A DNA stretch of 64,000 nucleotides. It comes from JBOGXA01 sp050694175 (GTDB lineage Bacteria; Actinomycetota; CADDZG01; WHSQ01). Within the stretch, counting starts at the first letter, position 1, and each line of letters opens with the position of its first letter. The notes beneath the pieces are model-generated. The model saw nothing but the letters and a program-made list of their open reading frames with translations, was not told the origin of the DNA and did no database searches. The position numbers and the translations under genes are program-made. The DNA is taken from NCBI GenBank assembly GCA_050694175.1, contig JBOGXA010000020.1, forward strand, positions 1 to 64,000, read 5' to 3'. Positions 52,499 through 59,873 of the stretch are shown here, in pieces.

Positions 52499-53374
52499 AT
52501 GCAACCGATGAAGCCCCCCACGTTCCGATATCTGCGGCCCGAATCGGTGACGGAAACGCTCAGTATTTTGACGACCGAGGAGGACGCAAAGATCCTCGCC
52601 GGGGGGCAAAGCCTCGTCCCCGCCATGAACTTCCGACTCGCTCGACCGAGCGTGCTTATCGACATCAACCATCTATCCGAGCTGGACTTGCTCGAGGTGG
52701 AAGACGGCCGGCTACGGATAGGCGCACTCGTCCGGCACAGCAGACTCGAAGACCCCGTCATAGACGATCCACTCGGTGACCTCTTGACGTCCGCATCGCA
52801 TTACGTTGGCCACTATCCGATCAGGGTCCGAGGAACCTTCGGCGGGAGCATCAGTCATGCCGATCCGGCAGCGGAGTGGTGCCTAATAGCTCGAACCGTC
52901 GACGCAGAGCTCGTCGCCGCGAGCGAACGAGGAACGCGAACCATCGCCGCCTCCGACTTCTTTCAAACGGTCTTCACAACCGACCTTGCTGAAGATGAAT
53001 TGCTCACCGAGGTCCGGATGCCCGTCCTCGGCGAGCACGCGCGCGTTGGATTCTCGGAATTCAGTCGCCGGGCTGGCGATTTCGCGCTCGTAGCAGTGGC
53101 CGTGGTCCTCGACGTCGAAGACGAGATCGTGCGTAGCGCCCGGATCGGCGTCGCAGGACTGGGTGGCCGCCCGGAGCGCGCGGAGGAAGCGGCCTCTCTG
53201 CTCACCGGACGATCTTCGTCACGAGAGGCGTTCGAGGAAGCGGCGAACGTCGCTTCCCAAGAACTGAATCCTTCCGGCGATATCCATGGTTCCCCCGAAT
53301 ACCGCCGGAACCTCATACGCGTCCTGACGAAGCGAGCTCTCGAGCAGACGCTGGGAGGGGAGCAACCGCAGTGA
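52499..53374 (+). CDS. Mo-hydroxylase FAD-binding medium subunit
   Basis: 291 residues; a second ATG nine bases later (52508) gives the more usual N-terminus MKPPTFRYLRP. The FAD motifs are AGGQSLVPAMNFRLARP and RGTFGGSISHADPAAE. A C-terminal CO_deh_flav_C domain ends near EYRRNLIRVLTKRAL. It is the only complete FAD subunit in a window with four large subunits. Its end overlaps the Fe-S gene by four bases. Confidence 0.94.
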   Translation: MQPMKPPTFRYLRPESVTETLSILTTEEDAKILAGGQSLVPAMNFRLARPSVLIDINHLSELDLLEVEDGRLRIGALVRHSRLEDPVIDDPLGDLLTSASHYVGHYPIRVRGTFGGSISHADPAAEWCLIARTVDAELVAASERGTRTIAASDFFQTVFTTDLAEDELLTEVRMPVLGEHARVGFSEFSRRAGDFALVAVAVVLDVEDEIVRSARIGVAGLGGRPERAEEAASLLTGRSSSREAFEEAANVASQELNPSGDIHGSPEYRRNLIRVLTKRALEQTLGGEQPQ

Positions 53375-53871
53375 CACACCGCATCACTCTGAAGGTGAAC
53401 GGCAGCGACCACGCGATCGAAGTGGAAGCGAGGAAAACTCTTGCCGATGCTCTTCGCGAGAACTGCGGTTTGACGGGAACGCATCTCGGGTGCGAGCACG
53501 GCGTCTGCGGAGCGTGCACGGTGATCCTCGACGAACGGCCGGTTCGGTCCTGCCTCATGTTCGCCGTGCAGTGTGAAGGAGCCGAGATCCGAACCGTAGA
53601 GGGCCTCAGCAAGGATGGGGCACTGCATCCCGTGCAGAAGGCATTCCGCGATCACCATGCCCTTCAATGCGGCTTCTGCACACCCGGCTTCCTGACGCTT
53701 GTGGCTGCGGTCCTCGAGGAGCGGCCGGATATCGGGGACGAGGAGATGCTCGAGGTCCTGTCGTCCAACCTCTGTAGATGCACCGGCTACCAGAACATCA
53801 TCAAGGCTGTGCGGGCTGCAGCCGAGGAGATGCGCGTCTCGTCCCCCGATTCGGGAGGTCGATCGCTATGA
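53371..53871 (+). CDS. Mo-hydroxylase [2Fe-2S] small subunit 2
   Basis: 166 residues from a GTG overlapping the FAD gene stop. Cluster motifs are CEHGVCGACTV with a later C in VRSCLMF, and QCGFCTPGF with LCRCTGYQN. It is highly similar to Fe-S subunit 1. It has an extra Ser/Gly-rich tail of about 10 residues. Electron flow is Mo site to the two clusters to FAD. Confidence 0.94.
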   Translation: MTHRITLKVNGSDHAIEVEARKTLADALRENCGLTGTHLGCEHGVCGACTVILDERPVRSCLMFAVQCEGAEIRTVEGLSKDGALHPVQKAFRDHHALQCGFCTPGFLTLVAAVLEERPDIGDEEMLEVLSSNLCRCTGYQNIIKAVRAAAEEMRVSSPDSGGRSL

Positions 53872-53890
53872 ACGAGAGGAAGGTCAACGG

Positions 53891-54700
53891 ATGAAGGTCG
53901 TGGACCTAACCCACCCCTGGAGCATCCATACGCCCGGCTGGACGGGCTATCCGGGTCCCAAGCTCTACTACACGCAGAACTTTCATACTCAGAGGATCGT
54001 AAGTCAGGCGATCGAGACGGCGCTACATGTCGGAACGCACATAGATGCCGAGATGCACGGTTCCGACGGCGGGGCCGACATCGCCTCCGTGCCACTGGCT
54101 CGCCTTATCCACGAGGGCGTTGTCGCAGACATCCGTGACGAGGTCGAAGACTGGTCGATCATCACGCCCGAGATGATCACCTCGAAAGTGGACGTCAAGC
54201 CGGGTGACGTGCTGATTATCTTCACCGGATATCGCGACTACTACGCCGGAATGCCGAAGCAGGACATCTCCCGGTACATGAACATGCATCCAGGCCCGGG
54301 CATGGAGCTGTGCAACTGGATGGAGGAGATGGAACTCTCGTGGTGGGGCATCGACTGTGGATCCGGGGATCATCCGATGTGGACGTCGATCCGGTACATG
54401 AGGAAGGACCTCTGCGCCCAGTTCGAGAAGAAGGTGGGGATGCCGGTTGAAGAGTTCTTTCCCCCCTTCACCTACGAAGCCCGCAGCGAGAGGATCGTAG
54501 AGGAAACCCTGTGGCCGGCACACTACAAACTGTTCAAGAAAGGCATCATCCACGCGGAGAACGTCGGCGGCGACCTCGAGAAGGTTGCCAATCAGCGCTG
54601 CGTCGTTGGCGCGTTCCCCTGGAAGCTGGTGGGGGGAGAGGCGTCCATCTGCCGGATACTCGCCTTCCTCGAGGCCCCCGAAGACATCACGTTCATCTAG
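53891..54700 (+). CDS. Cyclase-family metal hydrolase (kynurenine formamidase/isatin hydrolase-like)
   Basis: The ATG at 53891 gives 269 residues; upstream extension would overlap the Fe-S gene. The family motif HVGTHIDAEMH carries the metal-binding His, Asp and His residues; the usual Pro is changed to Glu. Members hydrolyse cyclic or formyl amides (isatin, N-formylkynurenine). It is the last gene of the FAD/Fe-S unit, 19 bases after it, so opening of a hydroxylated lactam ring is a reasonable role. Confidence 0.87.
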   Translation: MKVVDLTHPWSIHTPGWTGYPGPKLYYTQNFHTQRIVSQAIETALHVGTHIDAEMHGSDGGADIASVPLARLIHEGVVADIRDEVEDWSIITPEMITSKVDVKPGDVLIIFTGYRDYYAGMPKQDISRYMNMHPGPGMELCNWMEEMELSWWGIDCGSGDHPMWTSIRYMRKDLCAQFEKKVGMPVEEFFPPFTYEARSERIVEETLWPAHYKLFKKGIIHAENVGGDLEKVANQRCVVGAFPWKLVGGEASICRILAFLEAPEDITFI

Positions 54701-54721
54701 GAAGCGCCGACCTCGGCGACT

Positions 54722-55372
54722 TCAGCGTTCGAGGTTCACCCAGACGGCACGCACGTGCCTCTTACCCGCATTCTCGATCTTGTGCGGAAGCTTCGAGTCA
54801 TACCCGATCGAATCGCCGCGCCGTAGTTCGTATTCATGGCCATCGACCTCGACGGTCAACTTCCCCTCCAGAACGACGCCGTACTCGTATCCGGCATGGT
54901 GAACAGGAGATGCTCCGCTCCCGGTGCCCGGCTCGTACTCGTTGAAAACGATCTCGATGCCGCGAGCGTCGTCCGTTCGGATGATCCGCCGGATCACGCC
55001 CTCGGGCGTCTCGATCACCGGCTGATCCGCGACGCGCACGACCGGCTCTCGGGTCAATCTTGAATCCGTATCGAAGAGATCGGTCATGTGTACACCCAGA
55101 GCGGAACAGATAGCCACGAGCGTGCCGATCGATGGGCTTGTCTTACCTCTCTCGACGAGACTCAGCATTGACGAACTCAACCCCGTCTTGCCGGCGAGCT
55201 GCTGGAGCGTCAGATTGCGCTGGGCCCTAAGCCCCCTGATGCGCGTGCCCAAAAAGGCGACGGTGGCGTGAGCCTCTTCTTCCTCGGCAGCCGCGAGACT
55301 GGCGCTACCGAGGCTCCCATGGGTTTGCGGCGTTATAGCGACCGCTCGCTGGACCTTTCTTCTAGGGCTCAA
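54722..55372 (-). CDS. XRE-family regulator with cupin sensor domain
   Basis: 216 residues. An Ala-rich N-terminal leader is followed by a helix-turn-helix at about 45-100 (LRAQRNLTLQQLAGKTGLSS, then SMLSLVERGKTSPSIGTL). A cupin at about 130-215 has YEPGTGSGASPVHHAGYEYG and GDSIGYDSKLPHKIEN. This layout is that of PuuR/SutR-type repressors whose cupin binds the inducer. It is the only regulator inside the catabolic block, so it is the best candidate for binding the shared motif. It is divergent from the hydrolase at 55543. Confidence 0.92.
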   Translation of the reverse strand: MSPRRKVQRAVAITPQTHGSLGSASLAAAEEEEAHATVAFLGTRIRGLRAQRNLTLQQLAGKTGLSSSMLSLVERGKTSPSIGTLVAICSALGVHMTDLFDTDSRLTREPVVRVADQPVIETPEGVIRRIIRTDDARGIEIVFNEYEPGTGSGASPVHHAGYEYGVVLEGKLTVEVDGHEYELRRGDSIGYDSKLPHKIENAGKRHVRAVWVNLER

Positions 55373-55470
55373 GCGACTTCCTCCCGACCGGCTCCCCTAC
55401 GCTCGCACCCCTAACAGTAGGGCAATCAGATGCCCTCATCTGGGATCCGGGGCACGACGCTACACAACGA

Positions 55471-55506
55471 TTGAATCTTGTGAACAATGGGTTGAGTATA
55501 GTTGAA
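55471..55506 (+). promoter_or_regulatory. Motif TTGASYAYMRTTSAA, site e, with a second weaker copy
   Basis: TTGAGTATAGTTGAA at 55492-55506 matches the motif fully and lies 36 bases before the hydrolase ATG. An inverted, weaker copy (TTGAATCTTGTGAAC) lies at 55471-55485. The gap also holds the XRE regulator's own promoter, so self-control is possible. Confidence 0.6.
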
Positions 55507-55542
55507 GACCGTTCCACCCCTCTAGAAGCTCGAGGATCGATT

Positions 55543-56712
55543 ATGGACGTATTCGACACGCTGCTCCGTCTGCACGGGGCGGAAGCCCTCGGTCGGGAGT
55601 ACGTATTCGTCCGGCTCGCCCGGATGAACATCGCCGGCCACATCGACTACTCGGAGACTTCGCGCATCCTGCAGGCGATACGCAAGCGATCCGACTGGCT
55701 CCCCGCCTGGATGCAAGCCTCCGCTAGGCACGAGCGGCTGGCATCGTCCGCTCTCGCGCGCGACGCAACGACCTCCGCCGGGGACGGATTCCTGCGTGCC
55801 TCGCTCTGCGCCCATTGGGCGACGCTCTTCGCGCAGCCGGAGGAGAAGACCGACGCCCATCGCAGGTCCCTCGAGCTCTACCGTCTCGGAAGCATCCACT
55901 TCGACCCCCCTGCGGAAAGGGTGGAGGTGCCCTTCGACGGAGACGTGCTGCCCGGCTACCTGCGGGTTCCTCGAGATGCCCCTCGGCCCAAGGTCGTTCT
56001 GATGCTCGGCGGAGCCGACACGAACAAAGAAGAGCTGCACCACTGGGGAACTGAGTTCTGCCGGCGGGGTCTCGCAGTCCTTCCCTTCGACGGTCCCGGT
56101 CAGGGCGAGTTGGCCGCACGCTACGGACGCCTCCCGCTACGGCTGGGAGACTTCCACCGAGCGGTAACGGCGGTGGTCGATTGGCTCACGGCCAACCGGC
56201 CGGACCTGGATCACGAGGGCGTGGGAGTCTTCGGGAATAGTCTCGGTGGTTACCTCGCTCTCGACGCGGCCCTTCGCGACGAGCGCGTGGGCGCGGTCAT
56301 CTGCAACGGCGGCTTCTTCGACGGTCGCAGTTTGGACACCTGGCCCGAGGGCGTCCTGCGAGCTTTCTCATCGTGTACCGGCCTCGACCTGGTTGCGGTG
56401 AGGTCCCACGTGAGAGAGGAGCTCGACCTTCGCAAAGCGCCCGGGCACCACCGGCCCCCGGCGCTCATCGTCCACGGAGGACGAGAGGATCTATCCGACG
56501 AAGACGAGCTGAGGGACGCGGCCATTCTGATGCAGGGTCTCTTCGCTGTGGTCGAGGACGGCTGGCACACGTGTACGAATCGCGATCATCTCGTCTCCCC
56601 GCTATTCGCGGATTGGATGCGTGAAAGCCTTCTGGGACTTAACGAAGGACGCGGCCACCGCGAACTTCGCCTCGCCGACGAGTCCGATTACGGCCTTGCG
56701 ATAGACGCTTAG
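55543..56712 (+). CDS. Alpha/beta hydrolase resembling the nicotine-pathway C-C hydrolase
   Basis: I chose the ATG at 55543, with GAGGA upstream, rather than a TTG inside the operator region; it gives 389 residues. An N-terminal helical cap (1-120) is followed by the catalytic fold: GGADTNKEEL, RRGLAVLPFDGPGQGEL, nucleophile Ser233 in FGNSLGGYLA, acid Asp316 in HGGREDL and His342 in EDGWHTCTNR. Cap and motifs match 2,6-dihydroxypseudooxynicotine hydrolase and FrsA-like proteins. A C-C bond cleavage next to a pyridine-like ring is plausible. Exact substrate unknown. Confidence 0.85.
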   Translation: MDVFDTLLRLHGAEALGREYVFVRLARMNIAGHIDYSETSRILQAIRKRSDWLPAWMQASARHERLASSALARDATTSAGDGFLRASLCAHWATLFAQPEEKTDAHRRSLELYRLGSIHFDPPAERVEVPFDGDVLPGYLRVPRDAPRPKVVLMLGGADTNKEELHHWGTEFCRRGLAVLPFDGPGQGELAARYGRLPLRLGDFHRAVTAVVDWLTANRPDLDHEGVGVFGNSLGGYLALDAALRDERVGAVICNGGFFDGRSLDTWPEGVLRAFSSCTGLDLVAVRSHVREELDLRKAPGHHRPPALIVHGGREDLSDEDELRDAAILMQGLFAVVEDGWHTCTNRDHLVSPLFADWMRESLLGLNEGRGHRELRLADESDYGLAIDA

Positions 56713-56733
56713 CAGGCAAACGTCGGGGCACTC

Positions 56734-57624
56734 CTAGCCCTCGAGAGAGATCATGATCGTCCCGAGCACCACCCCGAACGCGCCGAGAACCACCCGCGCG
56801 TCGATCCTGTCCAGGCGACGAAGGAAAAGCCACGAAAGTAGAAGAACGGGGAGAGGCTGAGCCGCCACGATGGGCGAGACCACCGAAACCTTCCCTGCCT
56901 CGAGCGCCCGGATCAGGGTGAGCACCGCCGCGGCCCCAAGCACCCCCGCGAGCACGAACCATCCGATGCCGGCCCCGAATCTGATGCGCGAGCGGATCGG
57001 GCGCACGAACAATGCCAGAAGCGCCCACACAACCAGTCCCGTCACGGTGCCGACCATCGTGCCGAGAAGGGGGTCGGGGGTTATCCCGATGGCGTCTTTA
57101 CGCAGGAGATCGGCCAGGCCGAAGGCGGCGCCCGCGATCAGAGGAAAGAGGATCGGCGGGATGCGCAGGCTCGTAACGGAAGTGCGCAGCCTTTCGCCGC
57201 CCACAGAAACGGCCTCTCGTCGGGACAGCACCCACACACTCGAGATCACGAGGGCAACGCCGAATAGTTGCAGGAGCGAGACCTTCTCCCCGAGGAGCAG
57301 GATGCTGAAACTGATGGCGGCCACCGGGTACAGGGTCCCTTGAAGTGGGATCGATCTTGCGGGTCCGAGCAGGTCGATGCCGATCATGCCCGTGGCGCGT
57401 CCGATCGCCGGCCCGAGCAATCCTGCCGCAGCGAAACCGAGCACCGCGGAGGGAGACGGGGTTGTGGACCCTGCCCAGACGTAAGCAACGAGCGTGACGG
57501 CCGAGCCGGAAGCGAGCGTCACCAGCAGACCGGCGAGGACGCTCGTGCCCTCGGTCCCCCTCCTCACGGCGATGTTGCTGCCGGCGAAGCAGAAGGCAGA
57601 GAGGATCGCGAAGCCCTCAGCCAC
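56734..57624 (-). CDS. EamA/DMT-family transporter
   Basis: 296 residues with ten membrane helices in two five-helix repeats (FAILSAFCFAGSNIAVRRG at the start of the first, IPPILFPLIAGAAFGLADLL at the second). This is a drug/metabolite transporter, typically an exporter of amino acids, purines or metabolites. It is convergent with the C-C hydrolase gene and could export an intermediate or the end product. Confidence 0.9.
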   Translation of the reverse strand: MAEGFAILSAFCFAGSNIAVRRGTEGTSVLAGLLVTLASGSAVTLVAYVWAGSTTPSPSAVLGFAAAGLLGPAIGRATGMIGIDLLGPARSIPLQGTLYPVAAISFSILLLGEKVSLLQLFGVALVISSVWVLSRREAVSVGGERLRTSVTSLRIPPILFPLIAGAAFGLADLLRKDAIGITPDPLLGTMVGTVTGLVVWALLALFVRPIRSRIRFGAGIGWFVLAGVLGAAAVLTLIRALEAGKVSVVSPIVAAQPLPVLLLSWLFLRRLDRIDARVVLGAFGVVLGTIMISLEG

Positions 57625-57825
57625 GGGCGGGTGGCGGTGAAGAGAACCGGGGCGCCGAGGGGCCGGCCGTGGAGGATGGTTGCCGGCCCGGGCGGGTCGT
57701 GTGGTCGGGGCCCGACGGCCAGATCGCCAACGGTGACGGAATGCCGAAAATCGCCGTCGCTCTCGGCGTCCCGATGTGTGAGTAGTATCTAACGAATTTC
57801 ACTCTTATTAGAAAGAACCACTGTC
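57625..57825. other. Gap between transporter and CoxG genes
   Basis: Nothing clearly functional is visible apart from an A/T-rich stretch near 57780-57820 that may hold the transporter's promoter. Confidence 0.4.
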
Positions 57826-58392
57826 TCAGGACCGCCCCTCGCGGCTCCAGGCGCGCCTCAGCCACGCCCACAGGCTCATCAGCAGCAGCCGGAACCCGCG
57901 GACCTCGGCCGCCCTCACGCCCGCCGCGTCCTCGGGGCTCTCGGCCGAGAGCTTCTTTTCGATACACCCCGCGAACTCGCGCGTGAGGTGGCCGGAGACT
58001 TCCTCGATGAGGCCCGTCCGGCCGAACTGCGCCATGGCACCTTGAAGGGTGATGTCGGCGGCCAGCGAGACCCGCGTGCCGGACGGAGTCTCGTTGATCT
58101 CGTAGCGAACGCGGGCGGACGCCCTCGACCCCCCCTTCTTGTCCACGCCTCTCGCCGCGATCGAACCCGTACGGGAACCGGCCTCGAGGTTCTCGATGGC
58201 GGCCTCGCCCTGGAATTGCGCGTTCATCGGGCCGAGCTTCACGTTCATCCTCCCCGCGAAGCGTCCCTCGTCCTGCACGCGGTCCAGCTCGACTCCGGGC
58301 ATGCACTCGACGACCTGAGGAACGTCCTGGAAGAACTGCCACACCCGGTCGGGGGCAGTCGGGACCTCGAAGCTTTGCTCGATCCGCGGCAA
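57826..58392 (-). CDS. CoxG-like SRPBCC protein
   Basis: 188 residues with an N-terminal SRPBCC domain (FEVPTAPDRVWQFFQDVPQVVECMPG) that matches CoxG/carbon monoxide dehydrogenase subunit G, and a C-terminal hydrophobic Trp/Leu-rich helix that could anchor it to the membrane. In CO dehydrogenase operons CoxG attaches the enzyme to the membrane. Here it may anchor or help assemble one of the Mo-hydroxylases. It ends the catabolic block; IS21 DNA begins 48 bases upstream of its start. Confidence 0.88.
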   Translation of the reverse strand: MPRIEQSFEVPTAPDRVWQFFQDVPQVVECMPGVELDRVQDEGRFAGRMNVKLGPMNAQFQGEAAIENLEAGSRTGSIAARGVDKKGGSRASARVRYEINETPSGTRVSLAADITLQGAMAQFGRTGLIEEVSGHLTREFAGCIEKKLSAESPEDAAGVRAAEVRGFRLLLMSLWAWLRRAWSREGRS

Positions 58393-58440
58393 AGCGACCT
58401 CCTCAACACGACGGTGACTTTAATCGGGCTCTCTTGAGTT

Positions 58441-58944
58441 TCAGTGTATCTCAATAAGGTCGACGGTCCGCTTTCGGTCCGCTTTTGGTCCGCTTCTTTC
58501 TCCAGCGCGAAGCGCTCTGCGCCGCCGCTCCCGCCCTGAGTGCCGTTTCTGTAGCGGTGGCTCCCACCAGTCGCCGTGGCCGATCTCGCCCGGGAGATAG
58601 CTGGTGCGCTGGCGCCCGTGGGCTAAAAGGAACTCACAACGGATCTTCTGCAGGTAATCCTTGAGGATCGTGATCCCACCGCCGTAGCCTTGGCGCCGGA
58701 GGTGGTCGATGATCACCGTCGCCGGCGCCTCGGAATCGAGCGCGAGCAGTTCGGCGATCTTGGCCCTGTGGGGGTCGAGCAGCCACGGCCGCCGCTCACG
58801 CTCGTAGCGGGGTGACTCCTTTAGCGCCAGGAGCCGGTAGACGGTGGTGCGGCTCATGCCCAATCGCTCGGCGATCTCGGCCTTGGGGCACTTCTCTCGC
58901 TGGAATAGCCTGTGGACCTCGGCCCACTCCTGCACTCTGAACAC
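58441..58944 (-). pseudogene. istA: IstA transposase, truncated
   Basis: The frame begins MFRVQEWAEVHRLFQREKCP with a helix-turn-helix (IAERLGMSRTTVYRLL), as in IS21 IstA, and includes the following linker (VIIDHLRRQGYGGGITILKD). At GEIGHGDWWEPP, just at the start of the DDE domain, it leaves the family pattern and ends in a basic tail. It is therefore not active. Confidence 0.8.
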
Positions 58945-59054
58945 TCCTCCCTCCCCGGTCAGCCTTTTGACCGAGGGTCCGTCGAAAACTGGCTGGTGCT
59001 ACGGCAATGTGTTCAGTTTTCGACCGGCGCGAAGTGTTCAGTTTTCACCCGGCG
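58441..59054 (-). mobile_element. IS21-family remnant
   Basis: The element keeps its end, with TGTTCAGTTTTC direct repeats at 59010 and 59035 (typical multiple terminal repeats of IS21), and the first 130 codons or so of istA. The rest of istA and all of istB are missing, so the element has been cut at its inner side, facing the catabolic block. Confidence 0.75.
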
Positions 59055-59441
59055 TTGACACCGCGTCGTAATTGCGTCCATCCGAACGCTGTCACCACGG
59101 TCCATGACATGTCATTGGACACCCACCAATTACGCTTTGACGAGGCAAGGCGGGAACGGTGCTCGTCACGTTCCTAACGAAACCGCTACCAGGCAACTAC
59201 CAGGCCGCCTCAACCGAGTGGCCTCCCTGCCCATCTACAAACATGACCATCCGCAACTGGAACACGATCACTCGCCTGCTACGAATGATGGACGAGGGCT
59301 AGGCCAGCTACTCGCCTCGGTAGGTTTCGAAACTCGAGGTTTTCACGTACAAGACTCACGCGTGCTGAAACGCGCGCCCGCGATGTGGCGGTGCCCCGCT
59401 ATGAGGACTTCCTCGGGCAGTCCTTAGATGTTGAGCGAGTA
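59055..59441. other. Intergenic region with ACCAGGC pair
   Basis: ACCAGGC occurs at 59188 and 59199, 11 bases apart, in an 18-bp segment identical to 17202-17219. The CACCCACC at about 59118 resembles the tRNA-Lys acceptor end at a similar distance, but the rest of the tRNA core is absent. No gene is seen. Confidence 0.4.
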
Positions 59442-59873
59442 CTAACCCTGCTGCGGCTCACCGTAGTCGACCATCCACATAACCCCGAACTTGTCCTTCA
59501 AGCTTCCGAAGTAGTCGCCCCACGGCTGGTCGGAGATCGGCATCTCGACATCTGCTCCTTGCGAGAGGGCACTGAAGATCCTGTCGGCCTCCTGTCGGCT
59601 TTCCGGGACCACGCAGACGTAGTTGTTGTTGCCCTGGACAAGCTGTTGACCGAGCGCCTCAAGGGTGTCGCTGGCCATGAGGAGACTGTCGCCGATCGGG
59701 AGCGCGATGTGCATGATCTTGTCTTGGTCGGTCTCGGGGATGTCGACCCCCTCCATCGGCATGTCCTTGAACCGGACGACCGATTTGAACTCACCGCCGA
59801 ATACGGACCTATAGAACGCGAATGCCCCCTCAGCGTTCCCGGCGAAATTGAGATACGGATACAGCTTCGTCAT
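59442..59873 (-). CDS. VOC-superfamily (PhnB-like) protein
   Basis: 143 residues with the PhnB pattern: YLNFAGNAEGAFAFYRSVFGG, HIALPIGDSLLMASD and a C-terminal WGDYFGSLKDKFGVMWMV. VOC proteins of this branch bind small ligands or metals and include bleomycin-resistance-like and glyoxalase-like proteins. It follows the next VOC gene with an ATGA overlap, so both are made together. Substrate unknown. Confidence 0.88.
   Translation of the reverse strand: MTKLYPYLNFAGNAEGAFAFYRSVFGGEFKSVVRFKDMPMEGVDIPETDQDKIMHIALPIGDSLLMASDTLEALGQQLVQGNNNYVCVVPESRQEADRIFSALSQGADVEMPISDQPWGDYFGSLKDKFGVMWMVDYGEPQQG

Noticed and set aside
55471..55542. TTG start at 55471 for the C-C hydrolase-like protein
   Set aside because: It would place the first 24 codons over the shared operator motif, and the ATG at 55543 has a good ribosome site.
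30490..56712. Complete nicotine or nicotinate degradation cluster
   Set aside because: Only scattered similarities exist; hallmark enzymes such as 6-hydroxynicotine oxidase, a 2,6-dihydroxypyridine monooxygenase or 2,5-dihydroxypyridine dioxygenase (NicX) are not seen.
57826..58392. CoxG plus Mo-hydroxylases as an aerobic CO dehydrogenase operon
   Set aside because: None of the four large subunits has the AYXCSFR active-site loop of CO dehydrogenase, and no CoxD/E/F maturation genes are present.
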